In this document: in pieces, positions 46,626-55,194 of the stretch
Layout: the number at the start of each line of letters is the position of its first letter
Position numbering within the stretch: the stretch's first letter is position 1
Source of the DNA: Paenibacillus polymyxa
Lineage (GTDB): Bacteria; Bacillota; Bacilli; Paenibacillales; Paenibacillaceae
Direction: 5' to 3'
Assembly: GCF_018614975.1 (NCBI RefSeq)
Contig: NZ_JAGGNR010000010.1
Span: 124,001-188,000 of the forward strand
DNA length: 64,000 bases
The notes under the pieces: model-generated
Seen by the model: the letters and a program-made list of their open reading frames with translations, nothing else
The model's database searches: none
Told to the model about the DNA's origin: nothing
Made by a program: the position numbers and the translations under genes

Positions 46626-46961
46626 ATGCTGGACTTGTTTACGTTACGAAGAATTCAGTCTGTAATGAACGGATATATTCACGAGAAGGTACCTGCGCCA
46701 CTGCGTACGATGGTGAAGTTGACATATGAGATGAATGACAATGAATTGATCCTGACCGAAGAAAGACCCGCTGAGGAACGGTATCAATGGGACAAGATGC
46801 ATATTGCCCGATTTTACTGGGAAGAAAATCAGTGGAAAGTGTACGCCAGAGATGAACAGAGCAGCTGGAATCCGGTAGATGTTATTACACCTTGTTCTGA
46901 TTTTGAAAATGTGCTCGAGCAGGTTGAAAGGGATGAGGCCGGACTGTTCTGGCGTGAGTGA
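46626..46961 (+). CDS. DUF3024-like protein
   Basis: 111 residues. The C-terminal two thirds (HIARFYWEENQWKVYARDEQ, then SSWNPVD) match the short DUF3024 pattern of unknown function. The start at 46626 follows AAAGGATG; ATG 46614 is an alternative. It is likely the last gene of the Zur-controlled unit because a strong terminator follows. Confidence 0.65.
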   Translation: MLDLFTLRRIQSVMNGYIHEKVPAPLRTMVKLTYEMNDNELILTEERPAEERYQWDKMHIARFYWEENQWKVYARDEQSSWNPVDVITPCSDFENVLEQVERDEAGLFWRE

Positions 46962-47013
46962 GGGTGACGATAACGAGGACGAAGATACAAATGAACTTAT
47001 ATGAATAATGACC

Positions 47014-47050
47014 GAAGAAGACTCTGCATGTTGTATGCAGAGTCTTCTTT
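47014..47050. terminator. Bidirectional terminator
   Basis: GAAGAAGACTCTGCAT (47014-47029) pairs with ATGCAGAGTCTTCTTT (47035-47050). It separates the zinc unit from the converging AraC gene. Confidence 0.8.
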
Positions 47051-47078
47051 AACGTCAGCTTGTTCAAGGAATATCTGC

Positions 47079-47936
47079 CTATAACGAATGATTGTGCATC
47101 ATACGGAATTGCATAGGTGTTACGTTTTCCTGGGTTTTGAAACATCGGATGAAATAGCTTGACTGTGAAAATCCCGTTTCCAGCGTAATTTGTTTAATGG
47201 AAAGGTTGGTTGTTGCGAGCAGCTGTTTCGCATGTAATAACCTGGATTCCATCAGGAATTCAGGGAAGGAGATTCCAAACGTCTGACTGAACTTTCGGCT
47301 AAAGTATGTTGTACTGTATCCGGCAATCCCGGCAGCGTGGTCAAGTGTAATGTGCTCGTTACTATGGGAACGAATATAATTCCCTGCTTCTCGAATTCGC
47401 TCTGAAGTGTGATTGAGCGAAACATTGATTTGGCTCGCAGCGGATTGCAATCGGGTCAGAAGTTCATAGAGTGTTGCTGCCATGCTGTGCTCGTCCTCCA
47501 CCTGATAGCCTCTGCCTAGCTCCAGTAATCGATCCATGAGCGCGGTAACCACCGGGAAGTTGGAGCATTGAAACAGCCAGGGCTCGTCAACGCCTTTTCC
47601 ATTTAACAGTTCCTCGAGACGAATGCCGTAAAAATGAATCCAACGAATACTCCACGGATCATCCAAATCTGAGTAGTAGGTTTGTCTGAGACCGGGACCA
47701 TAGAGAAATCCCTGCCCTCGTGTTAGCTCATAACGAGTGGTTCCCGTGTCCAGGAATCCTTTACCGTTCAGGACAAGATGCAGATTGTAGCATTGATCCA
47801 AGTTGATTTCGGTAGTGCCATATTCTCGATGTACACGATGCTTCGGAAAGTCACTGTACCCTCCAATAAAATCGGGAAAGCATACATGTCTGGGGAAAAT
47901 AGGCTTGGGGAGAAAGATGTGTTCTTTCACGTGCAT
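47079..47936 (-). CDS. AraC family regulator of the beta-galactosidase gene
   Basis: 285 residues: an N-terminal AraC-type sugar-binding cupin (VLNGKGFLDTG, FLYGPGLRQTYYSD) and a C-terminal double helix-turn-helix (AAGIAGYSTTYFSRKFSQTF, then TGFSQSSYFIRCFKTQENVT, PMQFR). It is divergent from the GH42 gene and most likely activates it in response to a galactoside. The first ATG is used. Confidence 0.85.
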   Translation of the reverse strand: MHVKEHIFLPKPIFPRHVCFPDFIGGYSDFPKHRVHREYGTTEINLDQCYNLHLVLNGKGFLDTGTTRYELTRGQGFLYGPGLRQTYYSDLDDPWSIRWIHFYGIRLEELLNGKGVDEPWLFQCSNFPVVTALMDRLLELGRGYQVEDEHSMAATLYELLTRLQSAASQINVSLNHTSERIREAGNYIRSHSNEHITLDHAAGIAGYSTTYFSRKFSQTFGISFPEFLMESRLLHAKQLLATTNLSIKQITLETGFSQSSYFIRCFKTQENVTPMQFRMMHNHSL

Positions 47937-48009
47937 CCTCCATTTGAACGCAATATTTTTATGTAATGAACTGGAATAGATTCATCCCACTGTTATTTGA
48001 ATATTTAGC

Positions 48010-48049
48010 AATGACAATATTTTATTATAAGTCGCATAATCTTGTCATT
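48010..48049 (+). promoter_or_regulatory. Inverted repeat, possible AraC operator
   Basis: AATGACAA (48010-48017) and TTGTCATT (48042-48049) are perfect complements with centres about 32 bp apart (three helical turns), in the divergent region before the GH42 gene. Confidence 0.45.
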
Positions 48050-48111
48050 TATTATATGTGAAGGTTCCAATAGAATGGAGGCAATATGGCAGGTTAAGGG
48101 GGCAATTAAAG

Positions 48112-50184
48112 GTGGCAAAATCAATCCAGATGGATGAATTGAAAATAGGGGTCTGTTATTACCCTGAGCACTGGTCGGAAGCGTTGTGGGAGGACGATTT
48201 CCGTAGAATGAAAGAGATGAATATCACAGTTATTCGAATGGCTGAATTCGCATGGTCCATCTTCGAGCCGGAAGAAGACCAGTTCGATTTTAGTTTTTTC
48301 CAGAAGGCACTGGATCTGGCGCATCAATACGGTTTGAGCGTTATTTTGGGAACACCTACTGCAACTCCACCAGCGTGGTTAACATCCAAATATCCTGAAG
48401 TATTAAACGCAAATAAGGACGGGGTGTTGTATCAACACGGTATGCGGCGTCATACCAACTACAGCAGCCCAATCTACAGACAGCAATGTGAGAAAATCGT
48501 GCGTAATATGGTGATGGCCTATAAAGATCATCCGGCTCTCATTGGATGGCAGATCGATAACGAATTCAATTGTCATATGGATGTTTTCTATGCTGAGGCT
48601 GACCATGTCGCCTTCCGTGAATGGTTAAAGGATCGTTATGAATCGTTGGAGAATTTGAACCAGGCTTGGGGAACCGTTTTCTGGAGTCAGACCTATACCG
48701 ACTGGGAGCAAGTTCACCTTACCCGAAATATGGTCAGCCAATCGCCAAATCCTCATTTAGCATTAGATGAAAAGAGATTCATTTCAGCCAATACCATTTC
48801 ATTTGCCAAGCCTCAGGTGGACATCATTCGGGAATTGGACCCTGAACATTGGATCACGACGAACGGTACGTTTGGACACTTGGATAATCATGAAATGACA
48901 GAAGACCTGTTGGATTTCTTCTCTTATGATTCGTATCCTCAGTTTGCCACGATCTTCCCAGGAACAGACGATAACTCATTACAAGATCGGGCCTGGAGCA
49001 TGAAACTGTCCAACGTACGCAACATGTCACCGAACTTCTGCGTCATGGAACAACAGTCTGGGCCAGGAGGCTGGGTCGACAGTATAGGCATGGGTACGCC
49101 AAGACCGGGACAGATCCGATTATGGTCGTATCAATCTGTTCTTCACGGAACAGATCTGCTCGTCTACTTCCGCTGGCGGACGGCAACATTTGGCACCGAG
49201 ATGTACTGGCATGGCATCAATGATTACCATAATCAACCCAACAGAAGAGTACGCGAGGTTGCACAAGTAGGAGAAGAGTTTGCCAAGATCGGGCGTGTTA
49301 TTGCGGGCACTACATATCAAGCCAATGTTGCGATCCTACAGGATTACGATAACATCTGGGATGGAGAGTTGGACGAGTGGCACGGTCCGCTTCAGCAACA
49401 GAGTGTACGCTCCTGGTATAAGCAGCTCCAGTATCGTCATATTCCGACGGACATGGTTACACTGCAACCAACGACAACACTGGAAGAGTTATCTGAATAT
49501 AAGGTGATCATCTATGCTCACCCGGCCATCATGACAGACGAGACAGCTGAACTTCTGCAAGCCTATGTCAGTCAAGGAGGCACTCTGTTTTTCGGTGCGC
49601 GCACCGGATATAAGGATCTCAGGGGGCATTGTTATATGAGACCGTTCCCTGGGGCTGTCGCTGAGTTGTGCGGTGTAACTGTAGAGGACTTTACCTTAAT
49701 CAAAGGAACCGTTCCAGCAGCCAAACTGCAATGGAGTGGGGCGAGTGAGCGACTTCAGGGAGGAACGCCAACGGCCGGATTTAACGAAGTTCTTCATGTG
49801 GAGCATGCTGACGTGCAGGTCATGGCTGAGTATACATCCGAATATTATGCAGGTAGTCCTGCATTGACCAAACGTACAGTAGGTCAGGGGCAAGTATGGT
49901 ATTATGGAGCGGCTTACAATGAACCGGTCGTAGATGCTCTCCTGGATGAAATAGAGCTATCTTCACCTGTGGGTGACCTGGTAGAGGTACCGTCCGAAGT
50001 TGAGCTTGGTATCCGTTCCGGTAAGGATAAAGCTTATGTATTTTTACTCAACTACTCGGATCAACAAGTCCCCATTAAAATTAAGAAGCAAGCAAAAGAG
50101 TTACTGTCAGGTACAACACTTCAGAATGAGATCAACATGCCCGCGTATGGTGTATTCATCCTGGAGATCGATTTACCGCAATGA
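48112..50184 (+). CDS. GH42 beta-galactosidase
   Basis: 690-residue intracellular glycoside hydrolase. Motifs: GVCYYPEHWSE, RMAEFAWS, IGWQIDNEFNC with the acid/base Glu, and FCVMEQQSGPGGW with the nucleophile Glu, followed by the beta-galactosidase trimerisation and C-terminal domains. Length is normal for GH42. It cleaves terminal beta-galactosides. The GTG at 48112 has AAGGGGG 9 bases upstream; GTG 48058 lacks a site and ATG 48130 is possible. Confidence 0.9.
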   Translation: MAKSIQMDELKIGVCYYPEHWSEALWEDDFRRMKEMNITVIRMAEFAWSIFEPEEDQFDFSFFQKALDLAHQYGLSVILGTPTATPPAWLTSKYPEVLNANKDGVLYQHGMRRHTNYSSPIYRQQCEKIVRNMVMAYKDHPALIGWQIDNEFNCHMDVFYAEADHVAFREWLKDRYESLENLNQAWGTVFWSQTYTDWEQVHLTRNMVSQSPNPHLALDEKRFISANTISFAKPQVDIIRELDPEHWITTNGTFGHLDNHEMTEDLLDFFSYDSYPQFATIFPGTDDNSLQDRAWSMKLSNVRNMSPNFCVMEQQSGPGGWVDSIGMGTPRPGQIRLWSYQSVLHGTDLLVYFRWRTATFGTEMYWHGINDYHNQPNRRVREVAQVGEEFAKIGRVIAGTTYQANVAILQDYDNIWDGELDEWHGPLQQQSVRSWYKQLQYRHIPTDMVTLQPTTTLEELSEYKVIIYAHPAIMTDETAELLQAYVSQGGTLFFGARTGYKDLRGHCYMRPFPGAVAELCGVTVEDFTLIKGTVPAAKLQWSGASERLQGGTPTAGFNEVLHVEHADVQVMAEYTSEYYAGSPALTKRTVGQGQVWYYGAAYNEPVVDALLDEIELSSPVGDLVEVPSEVELGIRSGKDKAYVFLLNYSDQQVPIKIKKQAKELLSGTTLQNEINMPAYGVFILEIDLPQ

Positions 50185-50482
50185 GGAATCCATTCATCCT
50201 TAATTGTATTGCCTATTGAATTGAAGCGTAACCTAGGGACGAGCATGGCGATCCAATTGAATATTTTTTTGATGATCCACGCATAATTTTGCGGAAGTAT
50301 AGAACATGTGAATGTATATTTTGTTCCTCAACGGAGCTACTTACCTAATTTAAAGATTATTTCATATGCAGTTCGTGTATAAATGAGGCTTCAGAGAGTA
50401 GTGAAGCGGGGGCAGAGAGACAGAGAGATTCCAGAAAGATAGTGGTTCTTTCCGTTGAAACAACCCCCGGCAGAGCTTACTT
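50185..50482 (+). other. Gap before the IS region
   Basis: 298 bp, A/T-rich in the first half. I see no gene, terminator or clear promoter. Confidence 0.5.
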
Positions 50483-50674
50483 ATGAAAGGAAACATACTC
50501 GTTAAGGATACAGCGCTGCGGCTTGTTATGATTATGGAAGAGTACCCTTCTGCATCACAAAAGAAATGGGCGGAAATGCTTGGTGTATCTCAGGGTCGAG
50601 TGAGTCAGTCCGGAAGTCTTCCGAATCGGAAGAGAGATAATCGACTATATTACAACATTCATAATAAAACATAG
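50483..50674 (+). CDS. Small helix-turn-helix-like ORF
   Basis: 63 residues. The first 42 (ending KKWAEMLGVSQGRVSQ) look like a winged-helix domain with a recognition helix. The rest (SGSLPNRKRDN...) is unlike a folded continuation, so this may be a truncated regulator left next to the IS element. No good ribosome site is seen. Confidence 0.35.
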   Translation: MKGNILVKDTALRLVMIMEEYPSASQKKWAEMLGVSQGRVSQSGSLPNRKRDNRLYYNIHNKT

Positions 50675-50710
50675 AAGAAAAGAAAAAACGAGCCTGGCAT
50701 AAATTAACTG

Positions 50711-50760
50711 TACCCTATAGAATAGGCACTTTAAAAAAGTCTATCTATAGGGTATTTTTG
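50711..50760 (+). terminator. Terminator-like hairpin in the IS left end
   Basis: TACCCTATAG (50711-50720) pairs with CTATAGGGTA (50745-50754), followed by TTTTTG. It would block transcription entering the element from outside. Confidence 0.5.
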
Positions 50761-50798
50761 TTTTATGCCTCGAAAAAGATAGGAATGGAGATATATCA

Positions 50799-52102
50799 AT
50801 GAGTAAAAAAATGTTTACAGCAGGCGAAGTGAAGCAACTTTCTGCAAACCCGTATGTAAAGTCCGTATCTACGAAAGGAATTACGTATACAGACGAGTTT
50901 AAACAATTCTTTATTTCATCCAATCAGCAAGGGAGGTTGCCCAGAGACATATTTGAGGTCTGTGGATTAACGTACAGATGATTGGGATGACTCGTATCGA
51001 ATCCTCTGGGAAACGGTGGAGAGCCAGTTACAGAGAGCAAGGCGAATTAGGTTTACATGAAAAGCGAGAATCAACCTCGGAAGAGAAGAACGCGAGACTC
51101 GAAGCGCAGATTCACCTGCTCCAAGCAGAGAATGAACTCTTAAAAAAGATTCGCATGGCCGAACGGGAGGGGGGATCACGAGTAAATCTAGCGCTTGGTC
51201 TTCGATACAAGTTGATCCGAACCGTGATTGAGAAATACCATCTAAGGCGAATGGTGAGTGTTCTTTGTGAGGCTGCAGGTGTCTCCAAAAGCGGATACTA
51301 CCAGTACTGGAGCCCTTCCTCCATCCACAGACGCTATCAGAACGAACAGGCTGATGAAGAGCTGAGGGTTCATGTCAACCGCGCCTTCCATTTCAAAAAG
51401 CGTAACAAGGGAGCTCGCTCCATCAAGATTACACTGGAAGGACAGTATCGGATTTTCTGGAACCTGAAGCGGATCCGAAGAATCATGAAAAAATATGATA
51501 TCGTGTGCCCCATTCGAAAGGCCAATCCGTATAAGCGAATGATGAAGGCAACCCACTAACATCGGACCGTGTCTAACTTGTTACAACGTAACTTTAAACA
51601 GGGAGTCCCGGGCAAGGTACTTCTAACTGATATTACCTATTTAAGTTATGGAAAAGGGAAGCGTGCTTATTTGTCCACCATTAAGGACAGCTCGACCAAT
51701 GAAATTTTGGCTTATCATGTGTCGGAGCGAAGGACCATGGATCTGGCGACAAATACCTTGCTTCACTTACAGAAGAATCGCAAATTCGAGAAGACCGAAG
51801 ACGCCTTCATTCATTCGGATCAAGGCATCCACTACACTCATCCGGATTTTCAGAAGAAAGTGAAAAGTATGGATCTTGGGCAATCCATGTCCAGACGAGG
51901 AAACTGCTGGGATAACGCTCCGCAGGAGTCGTTTTTTGGCCATTTTAAGGATGAAGTTCCCTAAAAGAGCTGCACCACGTTGGACGAAGTCAAACGTGAA
52001 ATCAGAGCAGATATGACCTACTACAACCACTACAGATACCAGTGGAACCTAAAAAGGATGACCCCTGTACAATACAGAGATCATCTTCTTGAAGCCATAT
52101 AG
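50799..52102 (+). pseudogene. IS3-family transposase, frameshift and two stops
   Basis: Reading starts at ATG 50799 (OrfA-like: FTAGEVKQLSANPYVKSVS), loses frame near 50968-50978 where one base seems missing, and continues as VQMIGMTRIESSGKRWR, a leucine-zipper-like segment and OrfB. OrfB holds the DDE triad: Asp in LLTDITYLSY, Asp in IHSDQGIHYTHP, Glu in NAPQESFFGHFK. Two in-frame TAA codons, 51557-51559 and 51962-51964, interrupt it. The catalytic residues survive but no full product can be made. Confidence 0.85.
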
Positions 52103-52134
52103 TTTTTTTAGAAATGTCCTTTACATAGGGTACA

Positions 52135-52495
52135 GTTTATTTAGAGAAGGTCTTTTTTTTATCTAATGCTACAGGCTTGTAAGATAATATTTATTAGCAG
52201 CAGTCCAAATGATAGCTGCTTTTTTGTATTGAATCAGATTATGAAAACTCACATTACAAAGGACCTGCGAGCTGCCGGTTCCATACTGCCCCCAGGTGTG
52301 GGATCGGCAGAGTGCGGAATCTCTGTCTGGATCGATGCGGAACTGCGCCGGCGATACCTATCCACGATGACCGCCGCGTCCAGGTAGCCGATCAACATAA
52401 TGCTGGATCATTAGACCAATTGAGGGATATTTCCAGGGGCGGTTATTGATTGAATGTTTAATCTCTCGGAATAAGAGCCAAGAGTTTTTTTGTAA
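52135..52495. other. Intergenic stretch after the IS
   Basis: It holds a small hairpin terminator and a G+C-rich patch (about 52260-52390) with a frame MKTHITKDLRAAG... of 48 codons from 52241. The patch looks like a relic of coding DNA from elsewhere, but I cannot assign it. Confidence 0.4.
52196..52225 (+). terminator. Small terminator
   Basis: AGCAGC (52196-52201) pairs with GCTGCT (52215-52220), followed by TTTTT. Confidence 0.45.
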
Positions 52496-52576
52496 TTGGT
52501 GTAAATTGTAGGTGCAGTAGTGATAAAACTACTGGTAGTTGATAGCCAGCCGGTGAGTTGGCCAGGCGACACTGCC
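52496..52576 (+). repeat. Structured repeat, copy A
   Basis: It matches 54398-54479 at blocks TGTAAATT, TAGTGAT and GGTGAGTTGGCC. Predicted pairs are CAGTAGT/ACTACTG (52515-52521/52528-52534), GGTAG/CTGCC (52534-52538/52572-52576) and GCCA/TGGC (52545-52548/52559-52562). Copy B keeps the pairing positions with other bases, suggesting an RNA fold. It lies 142 bp before the 52719 gene. Confidence 0.5.
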
Positions 52577-52718
52577 GCGGCTTCGCATCTTACATACGGG
52601 GAGTAGATAAATAAAGCATAGAAAGAAAATATTAGTCGGATTATTTTTTTTATTGGTAACTATTTGATGTTCAGGACCGTTTAAATAATAAGTGTAAATA
52701 TTGTCTGGGGGGGAACGG

Positions 52719-53087
52719 ATGAAGAAAAAATGGAAGATAATTTTATTTAGCTTTATTGGGTTTATTATTCTTTTAGTCTTATTTGGAGCAACATACGTCA
52801 ACAGCATTGGTTATAACAATTTAAAACTTATGTATAAGTTAAATACAACGGAAGTATCAATTGTTCAAATGGATGAAGAGGGGCAATATCTTGGATTAAG
52901 TGAGAACCGTAATGAAATTCTTAAAGATCGAATGGTGGAAAAAGGCTGGCAATTCAAGCAGCAGGAAGGGTCTACATTTTTCTTTGAGAAAGACAATCAA
53001 AAGGCTGTTGTTTCTACGAAAATATGGAATAGTAATTATGTCCTTTATCGTGTAGATGATAATATCGTCAATATTGCCGACAAATAA
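52719..53087 (+). CDS. Small membrane-anchored protein of unknown function
   Basis: 122 residues: a basic start (MKKKWK), one hydrophobic helix (IILFSFIGFIILLVLFGATY), then an extracellular domain with charged alternating segments (FKQQEGSTFFFEKDNQKAVV). It resembles small DUF-type lipid- or membrane-tethered proteins, but I do not recognise it. The start at 52719 follows GGGGGG. Lower G+C than the chromosome around it; it shares the segment between repeats A and B with the amidase-domain gene. Confidence 0.65.
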   Translation: MKKKWKIILFSFIGFIILLVLFGATYVNSIGYNNLKLMYKLNTTEVSIVQMDEEGQYLGLSENRNEILKDRMVEKGWQFKQQEGSTFFFEKDNQKAVVSTKIWNSNYVLYRVDDNIVNIADK

Positions 53088-53091
53088 GGCA

Positions 53092-53134
53092 AAAAACCAG
53101 CCTGTCCACATATATGTGGAGGCTGGTTTTTATT
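53092..53134. terminator. Bidirectional terminator
   Basis: AAAAACCAGCC... pairs with GGCTGGTTTTT (53121-53131) around an inner CCACATATATGTGG stem. It sits between two converging genes. Confidence 0.8.
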
Positions 53135-54231
53135 TAATTAGTGGCTTTATCTATTTCATAGCCATACACGCCATACCCTTGGCTAAACATATCGGCAACT
53201 GTTCTTTCTTCCTTATGATCCCAAGTGTGCTGTGATATATACTTATTGCTACTACTGTCACCTGTGTTTTTCGTGATAATAACTGTATGTTCAATGTCAG
53301 AATCGGAGTTAGTATTTAAGCTTATTGCATCTCCAGTTTGCAATGCAGATACAGTAGAAGCTACCCCTGCTCGGGCACTCCAATGTTTATAGAAGTTATG
53401 AGCTCCACCCCATGTATGCGATGGGATAAGGGAACCAAAATGCCAGGACTGATCGCTTGCAAAACTAGCCCCATATTTAAATTTCATTCCTCCAGTGTAT
53501 ATTGCTTGTGACACGAAGTTTGCACAATCGTTCCATTTACTCCAACAACTTTGACCATCAGCGAGATTACACTTGTTATATTCAGCGTAGTAGGTCGAAT
53601 ATACTGGGTTTCTTCCATTCCACCATTTGTAAGCATAATCACGAGCTGCAATGTTGTTATATCCATTTGCGGAAACAGCAAACGTAGACACATTTTCATC
53701 TACAGTCGATGATGTTGTGGATGTGAGCCCATCATCAACTGTAGATGGTGCAATGTTTGGTATCGGGAGGAGTTCTTCTAAATCAATTATTTCTTCCGTT
53801 GAAAGTATCGCTTTCTTGCTAAGCTTGTTTTCATAACCTGCTATCTTTTCATTTTTTTCGTGATTCTCGTACCAGTCCATAAACTTAGCAAAATTGACAA
53901 CTTTCTTCATGTCTTCATCATTAAAATCAAAGGCAAATGCCAAAGAAATAACATACTTTTGGTAATCAACATTATCAAAATCTACTTCTATTAAACTATC
54001 ATGCTTCTTCATATGTTGAGTTACCAGTTCGATAGCTTCTTTATGCTCAAGTAGACCTTTTTTCTTTTCTTCTTCAGGTGAATCAGATAATGTTTCGTAA
54101 TACCGAATTTCATTTTGCTGTACATGTAAATCCATTGTCGTCTCTGCATTAGTTTCAGCAGACGCACTCCCCATTAAACTAAAACTTAGAGCAAGTGTAC
54201 CAAAAACTAGAAAAGTCTTCTTAAAATTCAA
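53134..54231 (-). CDS. Secreted amidase-domain (Amidase_6) protein
   Basis: 365 residues with a Sec signal (KTFLVFGTLALSFSLMGSAS, AE). The middle part is acidic and helical. The C-terminal domain (NNIAARDYAYKWWNGRNPVY, then DCANFVSQAIYTGG with the likely catalytic Cys, and EHTVIIT with the His) is the putative amidase domain found in Firmicute cell-wall or secreted proteins. TTG 54231 is chosen because AGGAG lies about 9 bases upstream; GTG 54240 is too close to it. Low G+C. Confidence 0.75.
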   Translation of the reverse strand: MNFKKTFLVFGTLALSFSLMGSASAETNAETTMDLHVQQNEIRYYETLSDSPEEEKKKGLLEHKEAIELVTQHMKKHDSLIEVDFDNVDYQKYVISLAFAFDFNDEDMKKVVNFAKFMDWYENHEKNEKIAGYENKLSKKAILSTEEIIDLEELLPIPNIAPSTVDDGLTSTTSSTVDENVSTFAVSANGYNNIAARDYAYKWWNGRNPVYSTYYAEYNKCNLADGQSCWSKWNDCANFVSQAIYTGGMKFKYGASFASDQSWHFGSLIPSHTWGGAHNFYKHWSARAGVASTVSALQTGDAISLNTNSDSDIEHTVIITKNTGDSSSNKYISQHTWDHKEERTVADMFSQGYGVYGYEIDKATN

Positions 54232-54397
54232 TAAAATCACACTCCTATATCGTTTTTGAGGTTTCCCTCACAAGTATAAACGCTATAAAAGGAAAAAGGT
54301 TACTAATTAAATCAATAATTTGTAAAATGATCATAAATAATGGGTTTTTAGCAACGTCTGAAGAATTCGGGGAGTGATTGTTTCGAATATTTATAGT

Positions 54398-54479
54398 TGA
54401 TGTAAATTATAGGGTACTATAGTGATCGCGCTCTTGGTACCCGGTCGTCAGTCGGTGAAGTTGGCCTGGCGGAACCGGC
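54398..54479 (+). repeat. Structured repeat, copy B
   Basis: Partner of 52496-52576. Conserved blocks are TGTAAATT, TAGTGAT and GGTGAAGTTGGCCTGGCGG. Pairs are GGGTAC/GTACCC (54413-54418/54438-54443), CCGGT/ACCGG (54442-54446/54475-54479) and GTCA/TGGC (54448-54451/54463-54466). An intrinsic terminator starts 39 bp downstream, as in a riboswitch or small RNA gene. Confidence 0.5.
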
Positions 54480-54517
54480 GCAGTTCTTAAAACAAAAAAC
54501 AGGTGTGATACCAAGAT

Positions 54518-54548
54518 AAAGATCTTCTTCATAGAAGGTCTTTTTTTG
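54518..54548 (+). terminator. Terminator after repeat B
   Basis: AAAGATCTTC (54518-54527) pairs with GAAGGTCTTT (54534-54543), continuing into TTTTT. It could end an RNA made from repeat B. Confidence 0.65.
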
Positions 54549-54568
54549 TTGCATTGAGGGGCTCATGC

Positions 54569-54611
54569 TAGTGGCTCTAAAGCGGCCAGAGCGGCCGCTT
54601 TAGAGCCACTA
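54569..54611. repeat. Perfect 19-bp inverted repeat
   Basis: TAGTGGCTCTAAAGCGGCC (54569-54587), 5-base loop, GGCCGCTTTAGAGCCACTA (54593-54611). No T tract follows on either side. It could be a recombination or replication hairpin of a mobile element, or a very strong bidirectional terminator. Confidence 0.7.
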
Positions 54612-54648
54612 CGCACCGCTGTCAGATTTACTCCACCCGATAACCAGT

Positions 54649-54685
54649 GCGCCTAAAACCGGGAAGAACACCCGGTTCAAGGCGC
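54649..54685. repeat. Nested hairpin
   Basis: GCGCCT (54649-54654) with AGGCGC (54680-54685) encloses ACCGGG (54658-54663) with CCCGGT (54671-54676). It lies 38 bp from the 19-bp inverted repeat. Confidence 0.55.
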
Positions 54686-54807
54686 TCTACGTTCCTGGCT
54701 GTCGCTTAACATCCGCCACGGAGCCAAAGTCCAAGAATTAGGAAATGTAAAACCTTCTTGAAAGAGAAAAGAGGAAGACCAGGATCAGAAGGACATAAGG
54801 CATGGAG

Positions 54808-54834
54808 AGAACCGACATAGGCCGGTTCTTTTAT
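54808..54834 (+). terminator. Intrinsic terminator
   Basis: AGAACCG (54808-54814) pairs with CGGTTCT (54823-54829), followed by TTTATATT. Confidence 0.6.
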
Positions 54835-54862
54835 ATTGGATACTCTTTTCCCCTTTTGCCAT

Positions 54863-55113
54863 CCGCATGTTAACAGGTGGCAGTTCGACTAACCTTCCGG
54901 CGGACCGAGCCTCCGGCTACGCCCCTCACTCCACTGGAAGCTAAGTCTCACAGTCGGCCGTTCAAGGGGCAAAAAAGTTTTTTCTCTTTCAAGAAGGACT
55001 GGGTCGAAAAAACTTTTTGTGCTGATCCCTTGACCACCCGCCTATGCCCCTGTTACCAAGCTCGGCGTCAAAAGGGAAAAAAATACCCTTACGGGGTTCC
55101 ATCTAACATGCGG
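54863..55113. repeat. Large imperfect palindrome before the ArdC-like gene
   Basis: Outer arms CCGCATGTTA (54863-54872) and TAACATGCGG (55104-55113) are perfect. Inner arms are CAAGGG/CCCTTG (54963-54968/55027-55032) and AAAAAAGTTTTTTC (54971-54984) with GAAAAAACTTTTT (55006-55018). The gap 54232-55194 holds no convincing gene; this dyad, the 19-bp repeat and the nested hairpin fill it. An origin or transfer region relic is possible. Confidence 0.5.
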
Positions 55114-55194
55114 CTGTCAAAAGATCTTGTGGTAATGCTTCATTTCTGCTTCCACCAAGACTTTACATAAACCAACACTAAGGAGACTAGACAC

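Larger units (their letters stand above)
50709..52134 (+). mobile_element. Decayed IS3-family insertion sequence
   Basis: About 1.4 kb. The left end TGTACCCTATAGAATAGGCA and right end (on the other strand) TGTACCCTATGTAAAGGACA are imperfect inverted repeats; similarity extends outward as AAATnAAC. Inside is a broken IS3-type transposase. No clear target duplication was found. The element splits the accessory zone between the GH42 gene and the A/B repeat module. Confidence 0.8.

Noticed and set aside
50700..52145. Target-site duplication of the IS3 element
   Set aside because: No matching 3-5 bp flanks at any plausible end; outward similarity AAATnAAC may be part of the inverted repeat.
52241..52387. 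48-codon G+C-rich frame MKTHITKDLRA...
   Set aside because: No ribosome site; other frames look equally relic-like, so no gene is called.
54877..55170. 97-codon frame on the plus strand
   Set aside because: It lies across the palindrome arms, with no ribosome site and no protein-like pattern.
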